A DNA stretch of 64,000 bases from JBDIAG01 sp963835085 (GCA_963835085.1 CAWIED010000001.1:620001-684000); one strand, 5' to 3'; counted from the stretch's first letter, positions 44,130-53,454 are shown. The notes: generated from the letters alone by a model not told the origin. Numbers and translations: made by a program.

Positions 44130-45185
44130 ATGTATCGCGTGGCGGGCGGTGAGCACGGGCGGAGCACAGGAACTCGGCGCGGGCTGGGGCGCGCCGTCGG
44201 CATCGTGTGGGACGTGGTCAAGACCACCACATCCATCAGCTTGCGCTATCGCGTTACGGCGCTCGCTGCGGAGGTGGGCTTCTTCGCCTTGCTCGCCCTG
44301 CCGCCTCTGGTCTTGGCCCTGGCGGCCTCCGCGGCCTGGGTCGGTTCGCGGCTGGGTGCCTCGCTCCAACTCGAGAACGCCATCCGAGAGTACCTCACCC
44401 CGTTCCTCACGGACGAGGTCGTGAACTCCGTGATCGTGCCCACGCTCACGGATGCGCTGCACACCCCCCGGTACGACGTGATGAGCCTGGGTTTCCTGCT
44501 CTCCCTGTGGTCAGGCTCACGTGCCCTGCACATCTACGTCGACACCATCTCGATCATGAACGGTCTCGCGGGCAGCCGGGGCCTGCTGCATTCGCGGTTG
44601 CTGTCGTTCGGGTTGTACCTCGTGACCCTGGTGCTGGGGTCGGTGTCGATCCCTCTCATGCTGATCGGACCGGGTTTGTTGTCAGACCTGTTACCCGCCA
44701 GCATCCAGTCCCTCGTGGGACTGTACTGGCCGGTGGTGGGCCTGCTGGGCGTCGTCTCGATCACCTGGCTGTTCCATGTGGCCGTGCCACTGAAGATCAC
44801 CTGGTGGCGCAACCTGCCGGGAGCGTTGCTGGCGGTGTTCATCTGGGTGGGTGCCAGCGCGGTGATGCGGCTGATGCTGTCGCTGTCACTGTCACCGACA
44901 TCGGATGCGACGCGATCGATGTCGATCTACGGGCCCCTGACCACGCCCATCGTCGTGATGATGTGGCTGTATCTGCTGGCGTTGGCCGTGTTGATCGGTG
45001 CCGCGCTCAACGCCGCGATCGAGTTGCGCTGGCCCGACGGCGAGCGCTCACGACGCCGGGCGGAGGTGGCGGAGCAGCTCTGGGAACGCAGCCAGAGTCT
45101 GCCCCTGCTGAAGCGTCCCGAGGGTGGGCGACCGGGGTCGCCGGACGAGGCCGACCCGCCGGACACGTCCGCACCCGCGAGTTGA
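44130..45185 (+). CDS. YihY/BrkB family inner-membrane protein
   Basis: 351 residues from the ATG at 44130; the upstream open frame covers a degenerate repeat region and is not conserved. Six hydrophobic helices: ALAAEVGFFALLALPPLVLA, LSLGFL-like segment, YLVTLVLGSVSIPLMLIGPG, WPVVGLLGVVSITWLFHVAV, GALLAVFIWVGASAVMRLML and PIVVMMWLYLLALAVLIGAA. The motif LNAAIELRWPD at the end of helix 6 is the YihY signature. Earlier annotated as ribonuclease BN, the family's function is unsettled. The tail is Arg/Pro-rich. It is divergent from glgX. Confidence 0.88.
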   Translation: MYRVAGGEHGRSTGTRRGLGRAVGIVWDVVKTTTSISLRYRVTALAAEVGFFALLALPPLVLALAASAAWVGSRLGASLQLENAIREYLTPFLTDEVVNSVIVPTLTDALHTPRYDVMSLGFLLSLWSGSRALHIYVDTISIMNGLAGSRGLLHSRLLSFGLYLVTLVLGSVSIPLMLIGPGLLSDLLPASIQSLVGLYWPVVGLLGVVSITWLFHVAVPLKITWWRNLPGALLAVFIWVGASAVMRLMLSLSLSPTSDATRSMSIYGPLTTPIVVMMWLYLLALAVLIGAALNAAIELRWPDGERSRRRAEVAEQLWERSQSLPLLKRPEGGRPGSPDEADPPDTSAPAS

Positions 45186-45319
45186 TATCGAGAAAATCTA
45201 CGGTGACAACCGCGATATGCGAGAGATAGTTACGCAGTGGTACCTCAGCACTGAAGGATAGGCGGCCTGTCGTCTCGGCAGGTTGCCACGCTCAGGGCGG
45301 GCGGCGGTAGGCTCCCTGA

Positions 45320-46594
45320 GTGTCGTCCGCGCCTCTCAGCGACGTCGTCGTCGCCGACTTCTCCCGTGTGCTCGCGGGTCCGTTGGCCACCATGACCCTG
45401 GCCGATCTCGGTGCAACGGTCGTCAAGGTCGAGCGTCCCGGCGCAGGCGATGACACCCGCAGGTGGGGCCCACCCTGGTCGGCCTCGTCCAGTACCTATT
45501 TCGACGCGGTGAACCGCGGCAAGCTGAGCGTCACCCTCGATCTGACCGATCCGCACGACCTGATGCTGGCGCGCCGATTGGCCGAGCGTGCGGACGTACT
45601 CGTGGAGAACTTCAAGCCGGGTGGCCTGGAGCGGCTGGGCCTGGGCTACGAGGCGGTGAGCGCTGCCAATCCCGGCGTCGTCTACTGCTCGATCTCGGGG
45701 TTCGGCACCGCAGCCGGCGCCGGTCTGCTCGGCTACGACTTCCTCGTGCAGGCGGTGGGCGGGCTGATGAGCCTCACCGGAGAGGCGGGCGGTGAACCAT
45801 TCAAGGCGGGTGTGGCCCTCGTCGACGTGCTCACAGGCAAAGACGCGACCATCGCGATCCTGGCCGCGCTGGCCGCTCGGAGCCGCACCCAGCAGGGCAC
45901 TCACATCGAGGTCGCCTTGCTGACGAGCCAGCTGGCCGCGCTCGTCAACCAGGCGCAGGGGTATCTGGAGACCGGACTGGTGCCGACCCGGATGGGCAAC
46001 CGGCACCCGTCGATCGCCCCCTACGAGACCTTGCACTGCGCCGACGGCCTGCTGGCCGTTGCGGTCGGCAACGATGCGCAGTTCGCGCGGCTCGTGGGTG
46101 TGCTGGGCGCACCCTCCCTGGCCCAGGACGAACGATTCGCCACCAACGCGGCCAGGGTGTGCCATCGAATCGACCTCGTGGCCGCGCTGGAGGCCTGTCT
46201 GAGTGGGCAGACCGCGGCCCACTGGCGAGAGGTTCTCGTCGGTGCCGGGCTGCCTGCGGGAGTGGTCGGGACGGTGGCCGATGGCATCGCGCTCGCGGAG
46301 CGGCTCGGACTCGAGCCGCTGCAACAGACCCTCCGTCCGGACGGTGCCGCCGGCCCCCAGACCATCCGTCCACCCGCCACCTTCGACGGCCGCAGCGCCG
46401 GACCCGCGGCCGCGCCGCCCACGCTGGGAGCGGACGACCAGGCCGTGCGCGCCTGGTTGACGGGGGAGACGGCCAGTCTTGTGCGGCCCGAGCTGGGGCC
46501 TGATCTGATCCCCGGCAGCGCGCTAGAGCAGAACGACCCGGCCCCGCGAGCCGGCATAGCCCGAGAGCCGATCACGCCAAGGAGCACCCCATGA
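45320..46594 (+). CDS. CaiB/BaiF family CoA-transferase (probably glutarate-related)
   Basis: 424 residues, GTG start. Class III CoA-transferase: VVVADFSRVLAGPLATMTLA, DLGATVVKVERPGAGDDTR, ADVLVENFKPGGLERLGLGY, CSISGFG, GYDFLVQAVGGLMSLTGE with the catalytic Asp, and ALVDVLTGKDATIAILAALA. It is followed 14 bases later by glutaryl-CoA dehydrogenase. The human SUGCT homologue pairs succinyl-CoA with glutarate, so this gene plausibly activates glutarate; that substrate is inferred from context. Confidence 0.85.
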   Translation: MSSAPLSDVVVADFSRVLAGPLATMTLADLGATVVKVERPGAGDDTRRWGPPWSASSSTYFDAVNRGKLSVTLDLTDPHDLMLARRLAERADVLVENFKPGGLERLGLGYEAVSAANPGVVYCSISGFGTAAGAGLLGYDFLVQAVGGLMSLTGEAGGEPFKAGVALVDVLTGKDATIAILAALAARSRTQQGTHIEVALLTSQLAALVNQAQGYLETGLVPTRMGNRHPSIAPYETLHCADGLLAVAVGNDAQFARLVGVLGAPSLAQDERFATNAARVCHRIDLVAALEACLSGQTAAHWREVLVGAGLPAGVVGTVADGIALAERLGLEPLQQTLRPDGAAGPQTIRPPATFDGRSAGPAAAPPTLGADDQAVRAWLTGETASLVRPELGPDLIPGSALEQNDPAPRAGIAREPITPRSTP

Positions 46595-46607
46595 GGCAGG
46601 TAGACCA

Positions 46608-47810
46608 GTGAGCAGCCGCAAGCCCACCACCCCGGTGAACCCGCTCGACCTCGCCGACATCGACGATCTGCTGAGCCGCGAGGAGAAGGACATCCGCGCC
46701 GCGGTGCGCCAGGTCTGCGACGCAGAGGTGGAGCCCTACATCGCCGAGTGGTTCGAGCAGGGCGAGTTGCCAGATGTCAAGGGGCTCACCCGCAAGCTCG
46801 GCGAGGTGGGTCTGTTGGGCATGCACCTCGACGGCTATGGGTGCGCGGGCCTGACGGCCGTCGACTACGGATTGGCCTGCCTCGAGCTGGAGGCGACCGA
46901 CTCCGGGCTGCGCTCGCTCGTGAGCGTGCAGGGTTCGTTGGCGATGTTCGCGCTGCACCGGTTCGGCAGCCAGGAGCACAAGCAGGAGTGGCTGCCGCGG
47001 ATGGCGGCAGGGGAGGCGATCGGCTGTTTCGGCCTCACCGAGCCCGACTTCGGCTCCGACCCGGCCTCGATGCGCACCCGGGCCCGTCGGGCCGGCGCCG
47101 GCGCGGACGCCGACTGGCTGCTCGACGGCCGGAAGATGTGGATCACCAACGGCTCGGTGGCCGACGTGGCCATCGTGTGGGCGGGCACCGATGAGGGCAT
47201 CCGCGGTTTCGTGGTGCCCACCCACACTCCCGGCTTCAGTGCTCCGCTGATCAAGCACAAGCTGTCGTTGCGGGCCTCGATCACCTCCGAGCTTGTGCTC
47301 GACGGCGTACGGTTGCCCGCCTCGGCCATGCTGCCCGGAGCGGCCGGGCTCGGTGGACCGCTGTCGTGTCTCAACGAGGCACGGTTCGGCATTCTTTTCG
47401 GCTCCATGGGTGCCGCCCGCAGCGCCTTCGAATGCGCCTTGCGCTACTCGCAGGAGCGGGTGCAGTTCGATCGTCCCATCGCCGGATTCCAGCTCACCCA
47501 GGCCAAGCTCACCGAGATGGCGCTGGAGCTCGTGAAGGGGCAATTGCTGGCCCTGCATCTGGGCCGGCGCAAAGACTCCGTGGGCCTACGCCCGCATCAG
47601 GTGAGTCTGGGCAAACTCAACAATGTCAATGCCGCCATCCAGATCTGCCGGACGGCCCGCACGATCCTCGGGGCCAATGGCATCTCGCTGGAGTTTCCCG
47701 TCATTCGGCACATGACCAACCTCGAGTCCGTGCTCACCTATGAGGGCACGCCCGAGATGCACACCCTCATGATCGGTCAGGCGCTCACCGGACAGTCCGC
47801 ATTCCGCTGA
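46608..47810 (+). CDS. gcdH: Glutaryl-CoA dehydrogenase
   Basis: 400 residues, GTG start. It is an acyl-CoA dehydrogenase: GCFGLTEPDFGSDPASMRTR, GRKMWITNGSVADVAIVW, SLRASITSELVLDGVRLP, RFGILFGSMGAARSAFECAL. The C-terminal RTILGANGISLEFPVIRHMT and SVLTYEGTPEMHTLMIGQAL contain the catalytic Glu in YEGT and match glutaryl-CoA dehydrogenase, which both oxidises and decarboxylates glutaryl-CoA to crotonyl-CoA in lysine and tryptophan breakdown. The CoA-transferase upstream fits the same path. It needs FAD and ETF, whose genes are not in the window. Confidence 0.9.
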   Translation: MSSRKPTTPVNPLDLADIDDLLSREEKDIRAAVRQVCDAEVEPYIAEWFEQGELPDVKGLTRKLGEVGLLGMHLDGYGCAGLTAVDYGLACLELEATDSGLRSLVSVQGSLAMFALHRFGSQEHKQEWLPRMAAGEAIGCFGLTEPDFGSDPASMRTRARRAGAGADADWLLDGRKMWITNGSVADVAIVWAGTDEGIRGFVVPTHTPGFSAPLIKHKLSLRASITSELVLDGVRLPASAMLPGAAGLGGPLSCLNEARFGILFGSMGAARSAFECALRYSQERVQFDRPIAGFQLTQAKLTEMALELVKGQLLALHLGRRKDSVGLRPHQVSLGKLNNVNAAIQICRTARTILGANGISLEFPVIRHMTNLESVLTYEGTPEMHTLMIGQALTGQSAFR

Positions 47811-47824
47811 CTCAGAGCGGCTGG

Positions 47825-47887
47825 TAACTCAGAACCTGAGCCGGGTGACTCAGAGCCTGAGCCGGGTGACTCAGAGCCTGGGCTGGC
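47825..47887. repeat. 21-bp tandem repeat between gcdH and ppm
   Basis: Three 21-bp units (TGACTCAGAGCCTGAGCCGG type) at 47825, 47846 and 47867. The last one carries the stop codon of the convergent mannosyltransferase gene. Confidence 0.85.
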
Positions 47888-48611
47888 GTCCGGTCCAGGT
47901 CTGCACGCCCCAGACGGCCACTTGGCGCAGTGCCTCGCGCACGATGGCCGGGCTCATCTTCGAGACGCCCTCGTCGCGCTCGGTGAAGTCGATGGGCACC
48001 TCCACCACGCGTAGGCCCGCCTGCAGGGCGCGCCAGGCCATCTCGACCTGAAAGCTGTAACCCTGTGATGTGACGGTGCGGAGGTCGAGGTGATCGAACA
48101 CCTCGCGTCGGTAGGCGCGGTAACCGCCCGTGGCGTCATGCAGCGGAAGCTTGAGAGCAAGCCGGGCGTAGGTCGTGCCTCCGCGGCTGAGCAGCACCCG
48201 CCGCAAGGGCCAGTTGTGTACCGCGCCGCCGGGCACCCAGCGCGCCCCCAGCACGACGTCCGCCCAGCCGGCCGAGCTGCCATCGGCGAAGGGTGCGAGC
48301 AGCCGGGAGAGTTGCTCAGGGGCGTGTGAGCCGTCGGCGTCCATCTCCACGAGCACGTCGTAGTCGCGCTCCAGTGCCCATCGAAAGCCTGCGCGATAGG
48401 CCGAGCCCAGGCCCTGCTTGCCGGGACGGTGCAGCACGTGCACGCGTTCGTCGTCGTCGGCGATCGCTTGAGCCAACTCGCCGGTGCCGTCGGGGCTCGC
48501 ATCGTCGACGACCAGTGCGTGCACGTGGGGATTGGCGCTCAGCAGCCGCGTGAGGGTCTTCGGCAAGCTGGCTCTCTCGTTGTACGTGGGCGTCACAACC
48601 AGCACCCGCAT
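47871..48611 (-). CDS. Polyprenol monophosphomannose synthase (dolichol-phosphate mannosyltransferase-like)
   Basis: 246 residues from the ATG at 48611 with GAAGGAGCG upstream. GT2 family: MRVLVVTPTYNERASLPKTL, LVVDDASPDGTGELAQAIAD, LGSAYRAGFRWALERDYDVL, VEMDADGSHAPEQLSRLL (DAD metal site), and HDATGGYRAYRREVFDHL. The ending QGYSFQVEMAWRALQAGLRV matches the Ppm1/DPM1 catalytic domain. It transfers mannose from GDP-mannose to polyprenyl phosphate for cell-envelope glycans. The gene is alone, and convergent with gcdH. Confidence 0.9.
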   Translation of the reverse strand: MRVLVVTPTYNERASLPKTLTRLLSANPHVHALVVDDASPDGTGELAQAIADDDERVHVLHRPGKQGLGSAYRAGFRWALERDYDVLVEMDADGSHAPEQLSRLLAPFADGSSAGWADVVLGARWVPGGAVHNWPLRRVLLSRGGTTYARLALKLPLHDATGGYRAYRREVFDHLDLRTVTSQGYSFQVEMAWRALQAGLRVVEVPIDFTERDEGVSKMSPAIVREALRQVAVWGVQTWTGRQPRL

Positions 48612-48830
48612 CGCTCGCTCCTTCTCAGTCGAAGACTCGGACGGAGTCTTTCGGCACCCATGACGGGGGGCGCGGCGCCCGTGGCCAACGCGGCGTCGGC
48701 CACAGACACTCACTTCGCTGCCCTATGGGCACGCCGAGAAATAACCACTGCGCTCATTTCTCGCCGCGCCCTGACCTGCCGGCGCCAGCAGGGTGCAAAC
48801 GTCAGCAGTGCACGCTGAGGTGCGAACGTA

Positions 48831-50768
48831 TCAACTCTTCTCAAGAGCAAGCTGAGCCGACGCGCGTGCCCGGCCGTGGTGGTTCTGTGTCGCAGGCCGA
48901 GCGAGGGTGTCCCCGTCGGCCGGCGAGGCCGTTTCGACCAGGCGGGCGTAGGCGCCATCGGCGGTCATCAGCTGGGCATGCGTTCCCACCTCGATGATCT
49001 GGCCATGGTCCAGCACCGCGATCTGGTCGGCATCGCGAACTGTCGAGAGCCGGTGAGCGATGGTGATCGTCGTGCGGTTCTGGCTGAGCTCGGCGATCGC
49101 CTCGGCCACGGCCCGCTCGGTGCGGGTGTCGAGGGCCGAGGTGGCTTCGTCGAGTACCAGGACGGGCGGGTTGCGCAGCACGGTGCGGGCCAACGCGAGC
49201 CGCTGCCGTTCGCCGCCGGAGAACCGGTGGCCGCGCGCACCCACCATGGTGTCGAGCCCCTCGGGCAGACCTGCCACCACATCGTCGACCCGGGCCACCC
49301 GCAGCGCGTGCCAGAGCTCGGCATCGTCGGCGTCGGGGCGGGCCAGGCGGAGGTTGTCGCGCACGCTGGCGTGCACCAGGTAGGTCTCCTGGGTGACCAC
49401 GCCGACGATGCCGGCCAGGACCTCCGGCTCCAGGTCGCGCACGTCCACACCGTCGAGCAGCACACGTCCGGCGGAGGGGTCGTGCAGGCGGGGCACCATC
49501 CACGCGAGCGTCGATTTGCCCGCACCCGTCGCGCCTACCAGGGCGAGGCTGGCGCCCGCGGGAACCGTGAGGCTCACCCCGCTCAGCGCGGGACGCTCGC
49601 TGCCCTCATAGGTCATCGAGACGTTGTCGAAGCGCACCTCGCCGCGCACAGTGGCCGGGTCGAGCGCCACCGGCTCAGCCGGCCGGGGCGCCTCGGGCAG
49701 GTCGAGATAGCCGAAGATGCGGCTGAAGAGCGCCATCGAGGTGATCCAGTCAGTGCCCACGCTGAGCAGGCCCAGAACCGGACGGAAGATCGTGGACTGC
49801 AGGGCCGTGAAGGCCACCAGGGTGCCGATCGTCATGCCTACCGAGGTGGCAGGGAACCCGGCGGCCAGGTAGATCACCGCTGGAGCGGCGGAGAACACCA
49901 GCGTGATGGTGCCCATCCGCCAGCGGCCGGCCATCTGGGTGGAGACGTCGAGCTCGACCAGCCGGGCCGAGGCCTCGGCGAACCGGCGCGCGCCGAGCTC
50001 GCTGTTGCCCAGGGTCTTGGCGAGGAGGGCACCGCTGAGTGAGAGGTTCTCGTCCACCTGCGTGTGCATGTCGGCGAGGTGGCGCTGGCGTTCGGTGGTC
50101 AGCTCCCGGCGCGCGGTGGCCACCTTGCGGGTGATCAACACCGCAGGCGGGACGATCACCAGGCTCACCAGCGCAAGCCGCCACGACATGGCGAACATGG
50201 CGATCAGGGTGGCGACGGCGGTCGTCAGGTTGGAGGCCACCGACGTGGCGGTGTTGGTGACCACGGAACTCATGCCGTCGATGTCATGGCTCAGCCGCGA
50301 TTGCACCTCACCGGTGTGGGTGCGGGTGAAGAAGGCCATCGGCTGCCGGGTGAGGTGAATGAAGACGTCGCGGCGGAGGCCCTCCATGACGCGTCCGCCG
50401 ACCCTCGTCGACAGATAGGTCTGCCAGACGCCGAGGCAGGTCGTGACCACGCTGATCGCCAGCATGGCGGCCACCGCCAGGGCCAGAAGTCGGGTGTCGC
50501 GATGGGGGAGGGCGTCGTCGATGATGGCGCGCACGAGGAAGGGCTGAGCCAGTCCCGCGAGCGCAGAGATCACCAGGAGCCCCATCACCAGAGCCAGGGG
50601 GTGCGAGTGTGGGGCGAAGAGTCGCAGCACCCGGGACAAGTCGACGGGAGACTCGGCGATCTGGGCCTTGTCGGCCGGGTCGGCGGTTCGTCCGACGCGC
50701 GAGGTTGCCCCAGGTCTGGGAGCAGCAGGTCCGGCAGCAAGGCCGGGAACGTTGGGACGGGGTGGCAT
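48831..50768 (-). CDS. ABC exporter, fused permease-ATPase
   Basis: 645 residues from the ATG at 50768, with GGAGGTG upstream. Six transmembrane helices span about residues 60-330 (LVMGLLVISALAGLAQPFLV, LALAVAAMLAISVVTTCLGV). The ATPase domain has Walker A LVGATGAGKSTLAWMVPRLH, the signature HRFSGGERQRLALARTVL, Walker B PVLVLDEATSALDTRTERAV and the H-loop TITIAHRLSTV. It belongs to the MsbA/LmrA-like drug and lipid exporters. A MarR gene lies divergently, with a palindrome between, so control by MarR is likely. The substrate is unknown. Confidence 0.93.
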   Translation of the reverse strand: MPPRPNVPGLAAGPAAPRPGATSRVGRTADPADKAQIAESPVDLSRVLRLFAPHSHPLALVMGLLVISALAGLAQPFLVRAIIDDALPHRDTRLLALAVAAMLAISVVTTCLGVWQTYLSTRVGGRVMEGLRRDVFIHLTRQPMAFFTRTHTGEVQSRLSHDIDGMSSVVTNTATSVASNLTTAVATLIAMFAMSWRLALVSLVIVPPAVLITRKVATARRELTTERQRHLADMHTQVDENLSLSGALLAKTLGNSELGARRFAEASARLVELDVSTQMAGRWRMGTITLVFSAAPAVIYLAAGFPATSVGMTIGTLVAFTALQSTIFRPVLGLLSVGTDWITSMALFSRIFGYLDLPEAPRPAEPVALDPATVRGEVRFDNVSMTYEGSERPALSGVSLTVPAGASLALVGATGAGKSTLAWMVPRLHDPSAGRVLLDGVDVRDLEPEVLAGIVGVVTQETYLVHASVRDNLRLARPDADDAELWHALRVARVDDVVAGLPEGLDTMVGARGHRFSGGERQRLALARTVLRNPPVLVLDEATSALDTRTERAVAEAIAELSQNRTTITIAHRLSTVRDADQIAVLDHGQIIEVGTHAQLMTADGAYARLVETASPADGDTLARPATQNHHGRARASAQLALEKS

Positions 50769-50925
50769 AGGCACCTCCAAGTGCAAGGGTCTGCAAGTGC
50801 AGGCTCGTGTGAGCACAGGCTCGGGTAAGAGCAGGGTCTGTAAGCACAGATCTGCGGTACGGCGTCTGCAGGTACGGGGTCTGTAGTACAAGACCTGCGA
50901 GTGCAGGTCTCACTGCCGGAAAGTT

Positions 50926-50942
50926 AGTGAGGTAACCTCACT
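50926..50942. promoter_or_regulatory. Palindromic operator in the ABC exporter / MarR gap
   Basis: AGTGAGGTAACCTCACT is a perfect 17-bp palindrome, with further GTTAG and CTAAC arms just outside (50923-50927 and 50948-50952). It lies 36 bases before the MarR start codon and about 158 bases from the exporter ATG. The rest of the 209-bp gap holds degenerate 15-bp-like CTGCAAGTGCAGG units. MarR-family dimers bind such sites. Confidence 0.6.
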
Positions 50943-50977
50943 GTGAGGCTAACACTGCGTGTGGTTGACTTCATTCC

Positions 50978-51424
50978 ATGGGTGCCTGCGAGCCGTCGTC
51001 CGACGACCGGAGCCCCGGGGAGCTCGTGTTGCTGGCGGCGCGGTCGTTCCGGCGCCGCCAACGCGCTGCCATGGAGCCACTGGGCCTGGTACCGCATCAG
51101 GCGCGGGCGCTGCGGGTGCTGGGCAATGCACCGGCCGGCCAGTTGCGGGCGGGCGTGCTGGCCGAGCAGCTCGGAATCGCTCCACGATCGGTGACCGACG
51201 TGGTCGACGCCCTCGCCGGCCGGGGCCTGGTCTCCCGGATGCCGGACCCGGCCGACCGGCGGGCGGTGATGGTCTGCCTGACCGTGGCAGGCAAAGGCGT
51301 CCTTGAGCGGCTAGGCGCCGAACGTGCTGCGGCGCTGGCGGAATGGACCGCTTCGCTTAGTGCCGACGAACGGCGTGAACTGGTGCGCTTGCTCGCCCGG
51401 CTGGTGGACGACGGCTGCCCGTAA
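50978..51424 (+). CDS. MarR-family transcriptional regulator
   Basis: 148 residues. The winged helix-turn-helix is clear: LGLVPHQARALRVLGNAPAG, LRAGVLAEQLGIAPRSVTDV (recognition helix), VDALAGRGLVSRMPDPADRR and AVMVCLTVAGKGVLERLGAE (wing), with dimerisation helices at both ends. It lies divergently from the ABC exporter and next to a perfect palindrome. It very probably represses both genes and responds to a small molecule; the ligand is unknown. Repeat copy D follows its 3' end. Confidence 0.9.
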   Translation: MGACEPSSDDRSPGELVLLAARSFRRRQRAAMEPLGLVPHQARALRVLGNAPAGQLRAGVLAEQLGIAPRSVTDVVDALAGRGLVSRMPDPADRRAVMVCLTVAGKGVLERLGAERAAALAEWTASLSADERRELVRLLARLVDDGCP

Positions 51425-51490
51425 GGACGCGCCAGGAAGTGCTGCAGTGTCGGTTTCTGGGCGGGGAGGGCAAGAGGGCCGGCCCGTCAG

Positions 51491-51579
51491 TGTCCCATAT
51501 TCGACACGATCGCGAGCCAGCGATCTCGGCTGAGCACGAAACCTGCACCTACCGCAGCGATCGTGTCGAATATGGGACA
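51491..51579. repeat. 89-bp palindromic element, copy D
   Basis: Perfect 22-bp arms, TGTCCCATATTCGACACGAT CG and complement. Its 6-base box CATATT differs from that of copies A and C, yet the other arm carries the exact complement, so the pairing is kept by paired changes. The core GATCTCGGCTGAGCACGA begins 31 bases in (51522). It lies between the convergent MarR and GH32 genes; the other sequence from 51425 to 51914 shows nothing further. Confidence 0.92.
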
Positions 51580-51914
51580 ACGTCGGGCCGTGAGGAACGT
51601 GGCCAAGTGCGGTCAGTACGACCCAACCATCGCCATCTAAACCCAATGCCGTTCGGTTAGTTAGTCGTCTGGTGTGGTGTCCAGGTCTGTCCAGCTAGCC
51701 CAGTGGCAGACGGAGCCAACCCGCCGACGCGCCCGGCAGGTCAGCGACAGATGGCCAGGTCAGCGACGCCTGGGCGGCCCAGGGGTGGAGGGCGGAACCG
51801 GGCGACAGTCGGCCCGTTGCTCATTCGTGAGCACCGTGGCGACATCCCAACGAACAACGTCACAGTCACGGCGCCAGGTGAGCGCTCGCAACTCGTCCCC
51901 TCCAGACGGGACCG

Positions 51915-53393
51915 CTACTCGCCTTCCCAGCCGGAGCCGATGCGGTACAGCACCAGGTTGTCCACCGTGATGGTGCCCGATTCGGAGAAGAGCTCAATCG
52001 AACGGGGCCCGTCAGCTGGGAACACGAGAGACGTCACGGCCTCAAGTCCGTCGTTGATGAACACCTCGACCGATCCGCGGTCTACCAGCACGTGCAGCTT
52101 GAGCTTGTCGCCACCGTTGTATGGTGCGGCGCGATAGCCCCGGTCGCCGTATCCGGAGATGCGGCGGTCGAGCTTGACCCGCCGGGCCAGCGCGTCGTAG
52201 GCCACGATCGTCTCGTGCCCGTCCGGCGTCTTGTTGATGGAGAGCCCGACCTGTTCGGCCGTGGTCTGGGCAAGGTCGACCTCGAGCACGATCTCGGCCG
52301 CCTCCACGTTTTCCAGCAGCACCCGGTTCTCATTGAGGCCGAGCTCGAACGCTCCGAACTCGACGGTCTCCTCGCGCAGCTTGGCCAGCTCGGGGATCGG
52401 CTTGACGATGACGTGGCCACCCTCGCCCATGGTGAGCTCGCGCGGCACGGTCAGCTGACCGCACCAGGCGTCCTCGGGCTGGGACGGGATCGGCTTGGTG
52501 AACGAGCCCATCCAGCCCAGGATGAGCCGGCGGCCGTCAGGTGCCTCGAACGATTGGGCGGCGTAGTACTGAGCCCCCCAGTCGAGCGGACGATAATCGC
52601 TCTCCTGCTGGAAGGCCTCTCCCGGCTTCCAGGTGCCCACCACGTAGCCGGCATTGTGTCCGTTCCAGTCCTGGTAGCCGGTGGGCTTGACGCCCATCGG
52701 GCCATAGACGAGGACCCACTTGTCACCGAGCTGGAACATGTCCGGGCACTCCAGCATGAACACGTCCGGGTTCGGGTCGCGGAAGACCACCCGGTCGAGT
52801 TCCCAGTTACGCATGTCCTTCGACGTGTACAGCCACACCTCGCCGCGGTTGTCGGCGGAGCAGGCCCCAAAGATCATGTACCAGGTGTCGTCCATCCGCC
52901 AGACCTTCGGGTCGCGGAAGTGGAGCAGCCCGTCGGGGCACTCGACGATGACGCCCTGCTTGTCGAAGGTGACGCCGTCGCGGGAGACCGCCATGCACTG
53001 CACTTGGAGGTTGCCCTCGTCCTCGTTCACGCCATTGCGCCAGCGGTGACCGGTGAAATACACCACCAGCTCGTCGTCGTCGTTGACCACCGCCGAGCCG
53101 GAGTAGACGCCGTCCCGGTCCGCCTCGATGCTGGGGGCCATGGCGATCGGCTCCCGTCGCCAGGTCACCAGATCTTCGCTGGAGACGTGACCCCAGTGCA
53201 TCGGGCCGTTTCCGGTGCCGAACGGGTGGTGCTGGAAGTAGACCTGATAGCGGCCGTTGTAGTACGACAAGCCGTTCGGGTCGTTGATCCAACCCGCCTC
53301 GCCGGCAATGTGGAACTTCGGGTACCAGCGGTCCTTGCGGAAGGTGCGGAGTCTCTTGACGCCTTCCTCGGCCTTGGCAAGTGCTTCCTTCAT
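51915..53393 (-). CDS. Glycoside hydrolase family 32 (beta-fructosidase / sucrose hydrolase)
   Basis: 492 residues from the ATG at 53393, with GAGG eight bases upstream. GH32 motifs: EAGWINDPNGLSYYNGRYQV (nucleophile Asp), LLHFRDPKVWRMDDTWYMIF (RDP), MLECPDMFQLGDKWVLVYGP (acid Glu in ECPD), and a C-terminal beta-sandwich (LHVLVDRGSVEVFINDGLEA). There is no signal peptide, so it acts inside the cell, as expected when a permease brings in sucrose. A CscB-like permease lies 3.7 kb away beyond the tRNA cluster. The style is close to bifidobacterial beta-fructofuranosidases. Confidence 0.9.
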   Translation of the reverse strand: MKEALAKAEEGVKRLRTFRKDRWYPKFHIAGEAGWINDPNGLSYYNGRYQVYFQHHPFGTGNGPMHWGHVSSEDLVTWRREPIAMAPSIEADRDGVYSGSAVVNDDDELVVYFTGHRWRNGVNEDEGNLQVQCMAVSRDGVTFDKQGVIVECPDGLLHFRDPKVWRMDDTWYMIFGACSADNRGEVWLYTSKDMRNWELDRVVFRDPNPDVFMLECPDMFQLGDKWVLVYGPMGVKPTGYQDWNGHNAGYVVGTWKPGEAFQQESDYRPLDWGAQYYAAQSFEAPDGRRLILGWMGSFTKPIPSQPEDAWCGQLTVPRELTMGEGGHVIVKPIPELAKLREETVEFGAFELGLNENRVLLENVEAAEIVLEVDLAQTTAEQVGLSINKTPDGHETIVAYDALARRVKLDRRISGYGDRGYRAAPYNGGDKLKLHVLVDRGSVEVFINDGLEAVTSLVFPADGPRSIELFSESGTITVDNLVLYRIGSGWEGE

Positions 53394-53454
53394 CTGAATG
53401 GCCTCTTCTCTCACACTGGCACGGGGTCACTCACCACGGGGTCACTCACGGAGA

